Below are positions 53,100 through 62,275 of a stretch of DNA of 64,000 nt, one piece after another. Each line of letters begins with the position of its first letter. Position 1 is the first letter of the stretch. The notes beneath the pieces are model-generated. The model searched no databases and had not been told where the DNA came from. It worked only from the letters and a program-made list of their open reading frames with translations. A program made the position numbers and the translations under genes. The DNA is from Sulfomarinibacter sp963741385 (GTDB taxonomy: Bacteria > Acidobacteriota > Thermoanaerobaculia > Thermoanaerobaculales > Sulfomarinibacteraceae): contig CAVUHO010000014.1 in NCBI GenBank assembly GCA_963741385.1, forward strand, positions 496,001 through 560,000, given 5' to 3'.

Positions 53100-54632
53100 A
53101 TGGACCCGCGCCTCGTCCGCATCCACCCCGCCGACAACGTCGCCATCGTCGTCCGCACCGAGGGTTTGACCGGAGGCACCACGCTGGATGACGGCCTCGT
53201 GGCGCGGGAGGCCGTGCCACAGTCGCACAAGGTGGCGTTGCACGACATCGCCGAGGGCGACCCGATCCTCCGCTACGGCACTCCGATCGGCTTTGCGGCT
53301 CGGGCCATCCCGCGCGGTTCGTGGATCCGCGAGGAGCTGCTGACGATTCCCCCCGCGCCGGAGCTGGACGACCTCCCCCTGGCCACCGCCGTGCCGCCGC
53401 CCCAACCGCCACTCGAGGGGTTCTCCTTCGAAGGCTACCGCAACGCCGATGGAACTGCCGGCACGCGCAACATCCTGGCGCTGACCACGACCGTTCAGTG
53501 CGTCGTCCCGACGGTGGAGTTCGCTGCCGAGCGCATCCGGAAGGAACTGCTGCCGCGCTACCCCGGCGTCGACGGCGTGGTGGCGCTCGGCCATTCCTAC
53601 GGCTGCGGTGTGGCGATCGACGCTCCCGGTGCTGCCGTCCCGATCCGTACCCTCCGCAACCTCGCGCTGAACCCGAACCTCGGCGGTCAAACCCTCGTCG
53701 TCAGCCTCGGTTGCGAGAAGCTGCAGCCCGACCGCCTTTTTCCACCCGGCGGGGAATGCGCCTGCGGCGGCGACAACCTCGTGCGCCTGCAGGACGACAG
53801 GCACCGTGGTTTCGCGGAGATGGTGGCGGCGATCATGGAGGCTGGCGAGAAGAGGCTCGCCGTTCTCGCCCGCCGCCGGCGTGTAGCCTGTCCCGCTTCC
53901 GACCTGGTTGTCGGTCTGCAGTGCGGCGGCAGCGACGCGTTCTCCGGGGTCACCGCCAACCCGGCGGTCGGTCACGCCGCGGACCTGCTCGTGCGCGCCG
54001 GCGCCACGGTGATCTTCTCCGAGGTCACGGAGGTGCGGGACGCCTCGCACCTGCTCACGCCCCGCTGCAGCAGCGAGGACGTGGCGCGCGACTTCATTCG
54101 CGAAATGCGCTGGTACGACGACTACCTCCGCCTGGGTGGTGCGGACCGCACCGCCAACACCACTCCCGGCAACAAGCGCGGCGGCCTCGCCAACATCGTG
54201 GAGAAGGCGATGGGATCGGTCGCGAAGTCGGGAACCTCCGCTCTCAGGGCGGTGACGGCTCCCGGCGAACGCGTGACGACGAAGGGCCTGGTGTTCGCTG
54301 CCACGCCGGCGAGCGATTTCATCTGCGGCACGCTCCAGCTCGCCGCGGGGATGAACGTGCATGTCTTCACCACCGGCGAAGGCACACCCTACGGCCTGGC
54401 GATGGCGCCCGTGATCAAGGTCGCCTCGCGCACGTCACTGTCGCGGCGGTGGCCCGACCTGATCGACCTCGACGCCGGCCGGATCGCGACCGGCGAGGCG
54501 ACGATCGAAGCGGTCGGTCGCGAGCTGTTCGATCTCATCCTGGATGTTGCCAGCGGCCGCCACCAGCCCTGTGCGGAGAAGCTGCGCCTGCACAACCCGC
54601 TCGCGCTGTTCAACCCGGGCCCGGTGACGTGA
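53100..54632 (+). CDS. garD: Galactarate dehydratase
   Basis: 510 residues from ATG 53100 (GAGGAG upstream). It removes water from galactarate to give 5-keto-4-deoxy-D-glucarate. It follows E. coli GarD (523 residues) almost throughout: an N-terminal SAF domain (IHPADNVAIVV, SHKVALHDIAEGD), GYRNADGTAGTRN, GHSYGCGVAIDAPGAAVPI, SLGCEKLQP, VVGLQCGGSDAFSGVTANPA, FSEVTEVRDASHLLTPR, TPGNKRGGLANIVEKAMGS and the C-terminal LHNPLALFNPGPVT. Altronate dehydratase (UxaA) shares the fold but not these GarD-specific motifs. The cysteines of LGCEK and QCGGSD are conserved, the likely metal site. It completes a galactarate-to-glycerate-plus-pyruvate route with garL and garR. Confidence 0.96.
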   Translation: MDPRLVRIHPADNVAIVVRTEGLTGGTTLDDGLVAREAVPQSHKVALHDIAEGDPILRYGTPIGFAARAIPRGSWIREELLTIPPAPELDDLPLATAVPPPQPPLEGFSFEGYRNADGTAGTRNILALTTTVQCVVPTVEFAAERIRKELLPRYPGVDGVVALGHSYGCGVAIDAPGAAVPIRTLRNLALNPNLGGQTLVVSLGCEKLQPDRLFPPGGECACGGDNLVRLQDDRHRGFAEMVAAIMEAGEKRLAVLARRRRVACPASDLVVGLQCGGSDAFSGVTANPAVGHAADLLVRAGATVIFSEVTEVRDASHLLTPRCSSEDVARDFIREMRWYDDYLRLGGADRTANTTPGNKRGGLANIVEKAMGSVAKSGTSALRAVTAPGERVTTKGLVFAATPASDFICGTLQLAAGMNVHVFTTGEGTPYGLAMAPVIKVASRTSLSRRWPDLIDLDAGRIATGEATIEAVGRELFDLILDVASGRHQPCAEKLRLHNPLALFNPGPVT

Positions 54633-54711
54633 CCGGCCGCTCAGTGCGAAGGCGATACTCCACACCGATACGGCGGACGTTCTAGCGTCGCCACGACGAA
54701 AAGGGGCCTGC

Positions 54712-57700
54712 GTGCCGAAGATCCCGATGCGAACCCTTCTCCCCCTCTTCTCCATCCTGGTTCTCGCGGCAAGCGCAGCCCACGCCCAGACCGATGCCAA
54801 GCTCCTCACCGCGGTGGTCGCCACGGACGGCAGCGGTGATTTCACGACGATCCAGGCGGCGATGGCCAGGATCGGGATGGGTTCCCCCGAGAGCCCCGCA
54901 ACAATCTTCGTGCGCAAGGGCGTGTACCGGGAGCTCGTTTACGCCCAGCGTGAGAAACGCTACGTTCGCCTCATTGGCGAAGACCCCGAGAGCACCATCC
55001 TTGTCTACGGGCTGCACGCCAACATGACGGGGCTCGACGGCGAGAAGATCGGGACCTTTCGGACCCCGACGTTCTACATCGACGCCGACGATTTCACGGT
55101 CGAGAATATGACGATCCAGAACGACGCGGGTCCGGTGGGCCAGGCGCTGGCCGTTGCCGTCAACGGTGATCGCGTCCTCTTCCGCAACTGTCGCCTGCTC
55201 GGGCACCAGGACACGGTCTTCCTCAACCGCGGAAGGCAGTTTTTCGAACGCTGCACCGTCGAGGGCACGACCGACTTCCTGTTCGGAGGGGCGACGGCCT
55301 GGTTCGAGGACTGCGACATCCGATCACTCGACAGCAGCTACATCACGGCCACTGCCACCCCGCCCGAAGCCGCCTTCGGGTTCATCTTCAATGCGTGCCG
55401 GGTCACAGTGGCCGACGGCGAACAGAGCTACCTGGGGCGGCCCTGGCGTGACTTCGCCGCAACGCTCTTCATGCGCTGCGAACTGGGTGCGGGCATCCGA
55501 CCCGAAGGCTGGAACAACTGGGACAAGCCCTGGAGGGAAACCACCAGCCGCTATCTCGAGTACCGCAACACCGGACCCGGGGCGAAACGCTCTGGGCGCG
55601 TCCCGTGGTCGAGGGAGTTGACACCCGAAGAAGCCGATCAGATCACTCCGGCCACAGCCCTCGGGGGCTGGGATCCGACCCGGGCTGTGGTCGCCCCGAC
55701 GCTCACTCAGACGCACACTTTTTCGGAGGAGCCGGCAGCCGGTCCGACGCTCTTCCTGGCAGGCGACTCGACGATGGCGGACAAGCCGGACCTCGCGCTT
55801 CCCGAACGGGGCTGGGGACAGGCGTTCGCCGAGTTGGTCCACCCACCGCTCAAGCTCGACAATCGAGCCGTGAACGGCCGGAGCACGAAGTCCTTTCGCG
55901 ACCTTGGACACTGGGACGCCCTGCTCGAGTCGCTCTCGCCGGGGGACTGGGTCGTGATCCAGTTCGGCCACAATGACGAAAAGAACCAGGATCCCGCGCG
56001 CTTCACCGACCCCGACGGCGAGTACCGGGCCAACCTCCAGCGATTCGTGCGTGAGGCCCGCGCCCGCGGCGCCCACCCGGTCCTGGCGACGCCGGTCGTG
56101 AGACGGCGCTTTGACGAGGCCGGGGCCTTCTACGACAGCCACGGCGACTACCCTCGCGTGGTGCGCGAGGTGGCGGCCGAGGAGGGCGTGCCGCTGCTCG
56201 AGATGGAAGACGCCACGCGCATCCTGGTGCAGGGTCTCGGTCCTGAGGAATCGCTGTCGATCTACCTGCACTTCGAGCCCGGCGAACACCCGCAGCTGCC
56301 GGAAGGAAAACACGACGACACCCACTTCTCCGAACTCGGGGCCCGGCTCGTCGCGGAGCAGGCCGCGCGTGAGATGGTGCGAGTGCACCTTCCCATCGTC
56401 CAGTACCTGAAGCTCGACCTTCTCGTGCCTCCCCCACTGGTCTGGTCCCCCGACCTCGGGGACGGCACGTTTGCAAACCCGGTCCTGTACGCCGACTACT
56501 CGGACCCCGACGTCGTCAGGGTCGGAGAGGACTACTGGATGACGGCGTCCAGCTTCAGCCAGGTTCCGGGCCTCCCGATCCTGCACTCGCGGGACCTCGT
56601 CAACTGGACGCTCCTGGGTCATGCACTGCCGCGGCTCGTTCCGGACGAGGTCTTCACTACGCCCCAGCACGGCAACGGCGTGTGGGCACCGGCCATCCGC
56701 CATAATGACGGCCGTTTCTGGATCTACTACCCGGACCCCGATTTCGGCATCTCCGTGACCACCGCCGTCGATCCGTTGGGCGAGTGGAGCCCGCCGGCGC
56801 TGGTTCTGCCCGGCAAAGGGCTCATCGATCCCTGTCCGTTCTTCGACGATGACGGCAGCGTCTGGCTCGTGCACGCATGGGCGCGGAGCCGCGCCGGCTT
56901 CAACAATGTCATCACCTTGCGCCGTCTGACCCCCGACGGTCTGGCGCCGGCAGATGACGGTGGAGTCACCATCATCGACGGCAACCAGTTCCCCGGATAC
57001 AGCACCCTCGAGGGCCCGAAAATCTTCAAGCGCGGCGGCGAGTACTTCGTTTTCGCACCGGCGGGCGGGGTCGCGACAGGTTGGCAGTCCGTCTTTCGCG
57101 CACCTGACATCCGCGGCCCGTACGAGGCGCGCATCGTTCTCGATCAGGGCCGCTCGGCGGTCAACGGCCCCCACCAGGGAGCCTGGGTCGACACGCCCTC
57201 CGGAGAAGACTGGTTCCTGCACTTCCAGGACAAGGGACCCTACGGCCGGATCGTGCACCTCGAGCCGATGGTCTGGAGTGACGACGGCTGGCCAGTCATC
57301 GGTTGGGATCCGGACGGCAACGGGCGCGGTGAGCCCGTGACCCGCTGGCGCAAGCCCGTACTTGCCCCGCAGCCGACGGCGGTCCCGCCGAGTTCGGACG
57401 AGTTCGAGAGTGAACGGCTCGGGCTCCAATGGCAGTGGCAGGCAAATCCCGACGGGACGTGGTGGTCGTTGACCGAGCCCCCTGGTGCCCTGCGTTTGTT
57501 CGCCCAGCCGCTGGCTGGAGGAGCGGAAAACCTCTGGCCCGTCGCTTCGCTGCTCCTGCAGAAGGCTTCCGCCGAGTCTTTCCAGGTCACGACCGAGATG
57601 TCGTTTCTGCCGACGCGGTCCGATGAACGGGCCGGCCTCCTGGTCTTCGGCACCGACTACGCCTGGGTCGGGGTCGAACGCACGCCCGCCGGACGCGCCG

Positions 57701-57996
57701 TCGTCCTCAAGATCTGTCTCGATGCGGACCACGGCGGCGAAGAACGAGAAGTCGCAACCCTTCCGGCCCCCGACGGTCCGGTGTTCCTGCGCGTCGATTG
57801 GCTTCCGGGCGGCGGTTGCCGGTTCGGCGTGTCGTTCGATGGGCGTGACTTCACTACCTTCGATGAGACCTTTGCCGCCCGCCCCGGGCGCTGGGTCGGC
57901 GCCAAGGTCGGCGTGTTCGCCACCTCAGCAGCGGGACAACCCACCCAGGCTTCGGCAGACTTCGCCTGGTTCCGCGTCGCTCCCCTCTTTCGGTAG
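54712..57996 (+). CDS. Secreted triple fusion: pectin methylesterase (CE8), acetylesterase (CE12) and GH43
   Basis: 1094 residues, signal peptide at the start (LLPLFSILVLAASAAHA; ATG 54727 is an alternative to GTG 54712). Residues about 30-335 are a pectin methylesterase: D167 (GHQDTVF), D188 (TTDFLFGG), R243 and W245 (GRPWRD). Residues about 345-565 are an SGNH esterase of the rhamnogalacturonan acetylesterase type: G351-D352-S353, AVNGRSTKSF, G419-H420-N421-D422 and D535-x-x-H538. From about 584 comes a GH43 five-bladed propeller (YSDPDVVR with D598/D600), then a C-terminal beta-sandwich (about 880-1094) as in beta-xylosidases. Together they would strip methyl and acetyl groups from pectin and cut arabinan or xylan side chains. 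All catalytic residues seen look intact. It lies 79 bases after garD, in the same direction. Confidence 0.92.
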   Translation: MPKIPMRTLLPLFSILVLAASAAHAQTDAKLLTAVVATDGSGDFTTIQAAMARIGMGSPESPATIFVRKGVYRELVYAQREKRYVRLIGEDPESTILVYGLHANMTGLDGEKIGTFRTPTFYIDADDFTVENMTIQNDAGPVGQALAVAVNGDRVLFRNCRLLGHQDTVFLNRGRQFFERCTVEGTTDFLFGGATAWFEDCDIRSLDSSYITATATPPEAAFGFIFNACRVTVADGEQSYLGRPWRDFAATLFMRCELGAGIRPEGWNNWDKPWRETTSRYLEYRNTGPGAKRSGRVPWSRELTPEEADQITPATALGGWDPTRAVVAPTLTQTHTFSEEPAAGPTLFLAGDSTMADKPDLALPERGWGQAFAELVHPPLKLDNRAVNGRSTKSFRDLGHWDALLESLSPGDWVVIQFGHNDEKNQDPARFTDPDGEYRANLQRFVREARARGAHPVLATPVVRRRFDEAGAFYDSHGDYPRVVREVAAEEGVPLLEMEDATRILVQGLGPEESLSIYLHFEPGEHPQLPEGKHDDTHFSELGARLVAEQAAREMVRVHLPIVQYLKLDLLVPPPLVWSPDLGDGTFANPVLYADYSDPDVVRVGEDYWMTASSFSQVPGLPILHSRDLVNWTLLGHALPRLVPDEVFTTPQHGNGVWAPAIRHNDGRFWIYYPDPDFGISVTTAVDPLGEWSPPALVLPGKGLIDPCPFFDDDGSVWLVHAWARSRAGFNNVITLRRLTPDGLAPADDGGVTIIDGNQFPGYSTLEGPKIFKRGGEYFVFAPAGGVATGWQSVFRAPDIRGPYEARIVLDQGRSAVNGPHQGAWVDTPSGEDWFLHFQDKGPYGRIVHLEPMVWSDDGWPVIGWDPDGNGRGEPVTRWRKPVLAPQPTAVPPSSDEFESERLGLQWQWQANPDGTWWSLTEPPGALRLFAQPLAGGAENLWPVASLLLQKASAESFQVTTEMSFLPTRSDERAGLLVFGTDYAWVGVERTPAGRAVVLKICLDADHGGEEREVATLPAPDGPVFLRVDWLPGGGCRFGVSFDGRDFTTFDETFAARPGRWVGAKVGVFATSAAGQPTQASADFAWFRVAPLFR

Positions 57997-58013
57997 GCAA
58001 CGACCGGCGCTCT

Positions 58014-59189
58014 TCACTCGATCTCAGAACTCGCCAGCAGGAAGGCGCCGACGCCGTGCGCGTCGTTGACCACCACGTCGGTCGAAACGTAGTAGCCGTA
58101 AGTGCCGTCGCGGTACGGTTCGCCGCCGAGACCGGCGCTGCGGCACACATTGCGGAGTTGCAAGCGTCCGGTCTCCTCATCCCAGTCCACCAGCTCCTCG
58201 ATCAGACCGGCGAACGTCTGTTGCGCGAGCTCGCGGTAGCGCGGCTCCAGCATGCCCAGACGCGCGCCCTTGGCCCAGGCGTAGGCGATCATCGCCGAGC
58301 CGGAGGCCTCCAGGTAGTTGCCTTCGCGGCCGCCCTGGTCGGGCACCTGCCACCACAGATTGGTGCGCTCATCCCGCACCGCGAGCAGGGCCTCGCTCAG
58401 CTCGGAGAGCATGCGCACGAGTTCTGGCCGCCCCTGGTGTTCGGCCGGGAATTGCTCGTAGCTGTCGACCAGGGCCATCGCGTACCAGCCGAGAGAGCGG
58501 GTCCAGAAGCCCGGCGAGCGACCGGTGTCGGGATCCGACCAACGCTGCAAACGGCTCTCGTCCCAGCCGTGGTAGAGCAGGCCGGTGTCCGGGTCGCGCA
58601 GCTTGGCGTAGCTCTCACCGAACTGCCCGGCGATGTCATCGAACAATTCACCCGGGCCGAAACGAGCTGCGTACTCGGCGGAGAAGGGCGCGCCCATGTA
58701 GAGGCCGTCGAGCCAGACCTGCCAGGGATACTTGAGCTTGTGCCAGAACACGCCGTTGTGGGTGCGCGGCTGCCACTGGAGCTGGCGGTGCAGCTCTTCG
58801 ATCGCCGCGCGGTAGCGCTGGTCGCCGCTGTCGGCGAAAAGCGGGAACAGCAACTTGCCGGAGTTGATCGAGTCGATGTTGAACTCGTCGAGCGCCAGCG
58901 TGCGGATGGTGCCGTCGACCTCGACGTAGTGATCGACATACGCCTTCATATATGCGGAGTAGCTGGGCTCGTCATATTTCTGGCCCAGTTTGTACATGCC
59001 GTAGGTGACCAGACCCTGGAGGTAGGCCCAGCGGTACTCGCCATCCGACTTTCGCATGCTCCAGGCTTCCGGATACTCGGCGATCGTGCTGTCGGCCAGA
59101 CGCTGGCCCCAGCTGCGCGGATCCTCGGCGAAGGTGAGTCCGGAGAGCAGCAGGGTTGCGATCAGAAGACTGGTGTATCTCATCCTCAT
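58014..59189 (-). CDS. GH105 unsaturated rhamnogalacturonyl/galacturonyl hydrolase
   Basis: 391 residues from ATG 59189; ATG 59183 is a possible start too. The signal peptide YTSLLIATLLLSGLTFAED suggests periplasmic location. (alpha/alpha)6 barrel of the YteR/RhiN type: RWAYLQGLVTYGMYKLG, TLALDEFNIDSINSGK, the catalytic Asp region VWLDGLYMGAPF, GLLYHGWDE, SPGFWTRSLGWYAMALVD, YLEASGSAMIAYAWAKG and YYVSTDVVVNDAHGVGAFLLA. It hydrates the unsaturated uronate left at oligosaccharide ends by pectate or rhamnogalacturonan lyases. Lyases themselves are not in the window. The third gene of a minus-strand group with the esterase and the small Cys protein; the stop is close to the convergent triple-fusion gene. 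Confidence 0.92.
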   Translation of the reverse strand: MRMRYTSLLIATLLLSGLTFAEDPRSWGQRLADSTIAEYPEAWSMRKSDGEYRWAYLQGLVTYGMYKLGQKYDEPSYSAYMKAYVDHYVEVDGTIRTLALDEFNIDSINSGKLLFPLFADSGDQRYRAAIEELHRQLQWQPRTHNGVFWHKLKYPWQVWLDGLYMGAPFSAEYAARFGPGELFDDIAGQFGESYAKLRDPDTGLLYHGWDESRLQRWSDPDTGRSPGFWTRSLGWYAMALVDSYEQFPAEHQGRPELVRMLSELSEALLAVRDERTNLWWQVPDQGGREGNYLEASGSAMIAYAWAKGARLGMLEPRYRELAQQTFAGLIEELVDWDEETGRLQLRNVCRSAGLGGEPYRDGTYGYYVSTDVVVNDAHGVGAFLLASSEIE

Positions 59190-59208
59190 GCCTTCGTTGG
59201 GCTGGTCG

Positions 59209-59742
59209 TCATGGTGTGGCCCCGACATCCCCTGCAACCGGCGTCAGAACTTTCATTTTCAGCCGACCCAGAACCGAACGCTTGGATGCACTGCACCCTG
59301 TCGTGCCCTCAATCACCACGTGCTCGATCGTCGACAGAAGATATTTCTGAAAATACTCGAGCAACTCGCAGTCGCCGTCGTTGATCGACTGTGGATGCCC
59401 CTTTCCGAGTTCCACCTCACTCCACGCAACCTTGACGATGTCGACATCACCATCACCGGAAGCAATAAGCGTTTCGAACCTGGCCGTTATTTCAAGTCGC
59501 CTCCGTGGAAGATCGAACCCCGTACAGGGCGAAACGGTGACGTCCACGTCGTCCGCGGCGCCGACGTGACGCAACAACATCTTGATTCTGGCTTCCATCA
59601 ATTCACAGGAATACGCCACGTCGAGACTGATATAGGCGAACTCGACTTCCTGGTGTTTCCAGACCGCATCGACGGTCTCGGTGGCGGTGGCGGGGAGCAC
59701 CATCAAAGATGAACAGGCGAGAATCAACAACAGATTCCTCAT
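59209..59742 (-). CDS. Small secreted protein of unknown function
   Basis: 177 residues from ATG 59742 (GAGGAGGAG upstream), overlapping the esterase stop (ATGA). A signal peptide (LLLILACSSLMVLPATATE) is followed by about 155 residues with four cysteines (in YSCELM, SPCTGF, GDCELL and TGCSAS), enough for two disulfides. I do not recognise the family. It is the middle gene between an esterase and GH105, so it is probably co-expressed with them; a role in binding or presenting pectin fragments is only a guess. A longer reading frame starts at 59847, but the ribosome site favours 59742. Confidence 0.7.
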   Translation of the reverse strand: MRNLLLILACSSLMVLPATATETVDAVWKHQEVEFAYISLDVAYSCELMEARIKMLLRHVGAADDVDVTVSPCTGFDLPRRRLEITARFETLIASGDGDVDIVKVAWSEVELGKGHPQSINDGDCELLEYFQKYLLSTIEHVVIEGTTGCSASKRSVLGRLKMKVLTPVAGDVGATP

Positions 59743-60701
59743 GGGCTCCTCCTCGAAGGGTAACACTGACCCGGACCTTCGGTCGGCTCTTCGCTCACTC
59801 CTAACCACCCGTTCATGGCCAACCAGTCTTCGAGACGGTCGAACCACAGCGAAGTCGTGCCCAGACCGTCGTCGAGAGCAAAGCCGTGGCTGCCACGGGG
59901 GTAGAGGTGCATCTCGGCCGGCACGCCGGCCCGGCGGAGAGCCTCATAGAACGCGAGAGAGTTTACGAGCGGCACGGTGGCGTCCTCGGCCGTGTGGACG
60001 AGGAAGGTAGGAGGTGTCCGCTCTGTCACCTGGAGGTTTGGCGACAGGTGCCTCAGGAGCGCGGGATCGCGGTTGTCGCCGAGCAGGTTCTGGCGCGAGC
60101 CGGCGTGGCCCGGCGGGTCCTCCATGGTGATCACCGGGTAGACGAGAACCAGGAAATCGGGCCGGGCGCTGGTCTCGTCGAGCGGAGCGCCGGTTTTCCC
60201 CTCGGGATCGTCGTAGAGTGTCGAGGCGGTCGCGGCGAGGTGGCCGCCCGCGGAAAAGCCGAGAACACCGATACGATCCGGACGGACCCCGAACTCCGAC
60301 GCCCGCAAGCGAACCAGACGCACGGCCCGGAGGACGTCCTGGAGCGGTGCCGGGTGGCCGAATTCCTTGAGCCGATACTTCAGAACAAAAGCCGAAACCC
60401 CCAGTGCATTGAGGCGGGCGGCCACATCCTCACCTTCGCGGACGATCGACAGGTGCGAGTAGGCACCGCCGGGGCAGATGATCACGGCGGTGCATGTGGG
60501 TGACTCGGGAGAGTAGAGCGTCATGGTGGGTACCTGGACGTTGGACACGCGCCCGTCCTCCACGCGTTCCTGGCCTCCGTCGGGGCGGCCGCCAGGGACT
60601 CCCTCCGGCCAGAGCGGGATGATCTGCGCGTCGGTGCCCGGCACCGTCGATCCGGCGGCGAGCGCCAGGGCGGTGGCGAGAAGCGGCGTCAAAAGCCTCA
60701 T
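59739..60701 (-). CDS. Secreted alpha/beta-hydrolase, acetyl-xylan or pectin esterase type
   Basis: 320 residues with a signal peptide (LLTPLLATALALAAGS). BD-FAE/acetylesterase-like: IPLWPEGVPG, oxyanion loop VIICPGGAYSHLS, nucleophile Ser in GFSAGGHLAATAS, acid Asp in HTAEDATVP and base His in YPRGSHGF. These enzymes remove acetyl or feruloyl groups from plant polysaccharides. First gene of the minus group esterase - small protein - GH105; divergent from the GH28 gene, with the shared promoter region 60702-60822. Coupled to the next gene by an ATGA overlap. Confidence 0.9.
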   Translation of the reverse strand: MRLLTPLLATALALAAGSTVPGTDAQIIPLWPEGVPGGRPDGGQERVEDGRVSNVQVPTMTLYSPESPTCTAVIICPGGAYSHLSIVREGEDVAARLNALGVSAFVLKYRLKEFGHPAPLQDVLRAVRLVRLRASEFGVRPDRIGVLGFSAGGHLAATASTLYDDPEGKTGAPLDETSARPDFLVLVYPVITMEDPPGHAGSRQNLLGDNRDPALLRHLSPNLQVTERTPPTFLVHTAEDATVPLVNSLAFYEALRRAGVPAEMHLYPRGSHGFALDDGLGTTSLWFDRLEDWLAMNGWLGVSEEPTEGPGQCYPSRRSP

Positions 60702-60810
60702 GTCGGGTCTCCCACCGCCAATTCTATGCGCTCTCCACTCCCACGGCGGCTGCTGATTTTCTTTTCTGCTGAGACTCCCCCGGCCGTTCTTCGAGAAGGC
60801 GGATCGAGGT

Positions 60811-60816
60811 TATAGT
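60811..60816 (+). promoter_or_regulatory. -10 box immediately before the GH28 start
   Basis: TATAGT ends 6 bases before ATG 60823. Transcription would start at the ATG, so the GH28 message is probably leaderless; there is no ribosome site upstream. Confidence 0.45.
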
Positions 60817-60822
60817 GTGGCG

Positions 60823-62103
60823 ATGACCAGGCATGCGCTCGATCTGATGTTTGCGGCCGCCTTGGCCGTCTCGATCGGCGGAACTCACGACGCAAAACCG
60901 GTCCGGTTCTCCGTGGTGGATTTTGGAGCCACGGGCGACGGGCGCTCGTTCAACACCCTCGAAATTCAGAAAGCGATCGATACCGCCGAGGCGGAGGGCG
61001 GCGGCACAGTGGTGATCCCGGAGGGAGTCTTCACGACGGGCGCCCTGTTCCTGAAACCCGGGGTCAATTTGCATCTGGAGAAGGGGGCCGTCCTGCGCGG
61101 CTCGACCAATCTCGAGGACTACCCGCGGATGCGGACGCGCATCGAAGGGCACTTCGAAACCTGGCGCCCAGCCCTTCTCAATGCAAGCAAGGTCAATCAC
61201 CTCCGGATCACCGGAGAGGGCACTATCGAAGGCAGCGGCCAGTCGCTGTGGCAGGAGTTCTGGCGCCGCCTGAACGCAGACCCCGGCACCAAGAACCTCG
61301 ACGTGGAGCGCCCGCGGCTGATCTTCATCGAGGATTCGGAGGACGTGGTGGTCAGCGGGCTCTCGTTGCGCGACTCGGGCTTCTGGAACCTCCACCTCTA
61401 CCGCTGCCGGAACGTCCTGGTCGAGAACCTGGACATCCGGTCGCCGGTGGGCGCACCGAGCACCGACGGCATCGACATCGACAGCAGCCAGCACGTGACG
61501 GTCCGGGGCTGCTCCATCTCTGTCGACGACGACTGCATCGCCATCAAAGGTTCGAAGGGCGTGCACGCTCTCGAGGACCGGGACAGCCCCCCCGTTGAAC
61601 ACATCCGCGTCGAGGACTGCAACTTCGGTCTGGGCCATGGTGTCGTGACGCTCGGCAGCGAGGCGACGATCGTGCGCGACGTCGTCGTCGAACGAATTCG
61701 CGTGATCGGCCCCACGGGCCCCAGGCGGATCGAAGTGGTCAGGATGAAGCTCCGTCCCGATACGCCGCAAACCTACGAGGACATCCACTTCAGAGACGTT
61801 CACCTCGAGGGGGTGGGCAGCCTGATCTCAATCGCGCCCTGGACCCAGTACTTCGATCTCCAGGGGCAGCCCGCACCCACCTCAACCGTTCGCAACGTGA
61901 CCGTCGAGAACGTGACCGGTTCCTTCGAGACCTTCGGCCGGATCGCGGGGCACGCGAACGCGACTATCCGCGAGATCAAGCTCGAGAACATCGATCTGAC
62001 GCTCCAGGACCCGGAGCTCGAGCTCGGCGCAGGGGTCGCCAACATAACCGCGAAAAACGTCATCATCAATGGCGAACCCTGGAGCCCCGAATCGGAGGAG
62101 TGA
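60823..62103 (+). CDS. GH28 polygalacturonase
   Basis: 426 residues from ATG 60823; GTG 60817 is an alternative. A short hydrophobic N-terminus (LMFAAALAVSIGGTHDA) may be a signal peptide. It is a right-handed beta-helix with all four GH28 motifs: D215 in STDGIDI, D236-D237 in VDDDCIAIK, G271-H272-G273 and R307-x-K309. In canonical enzymes these read NTDG, DD, GHG and RIK; here the first Asn is Ser and the last is RMK. Residues GATGDGRSFNTLEIQKAI at the start are typical of bacterial exo- and endo-polygalacturonases. It releases galacturonate units from pectin to feed the uronate operon. A divergent promoter region is shared with the esterase gene. Confidence 0.94.
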   Translation: MTRHALDLMFAAALAVSIGGTHDAKPVRFSVVDFGATGDGRSFNTLEIQKAIDTAEAEGGGTVVIPEGVFTTGALFLKPGVNLHLEKGAVLRGSTNLEDYPRMRTRIEGHFETWRPALLNASKVNHLRITGEGTIEGSGQSLWQEFWRRLNADPGTKNLDVERPRLIFIEDSEDVVVSGLSLRDSGFWNLHLYRCRNVLVENLDIRSPVGAPSTDGIDIDSSQHVTVRGCSISVDDDCIAIKGSKGVHALEDRDSPPVEHIRVEDCNFGLGHGVVTLGSEATIVRDVVVERIRVIGPTGPRRIEVVRMKLRPDTPQTYEDIHFRDVHLEGVGSLISIAPWTQYFDLQGQPAPTSTVRNVTVENVTGSFETFGRIAGHANATIREIKLENIDLTLQDPELELGAGVANITAKNVIINGEPWSPESEE

Positions 62104-62275
62104 AGGAACCGCTCTTGCAAGGCCGCCGCGACACCACGAGGTGCGCCCGAAGGCTCGGTTACAATGCCTTTCTTCGCGACCGCTGCCTGGGGCGAATAGG
62201 CAGCGACGGGGCCAAGAGGAGTTCAGATCGCCGCGGACGACAGCCCCAAAAAATAGATTGCAATGGAGGTATTCC

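Noticed and set aside
53100..54632. Altronate dehydratase (UxaA) as the identity of this gene.
   Set aside because: The GarD-specific SAF domain and C-terminal motifs match galactarate dehydratase along the full length.
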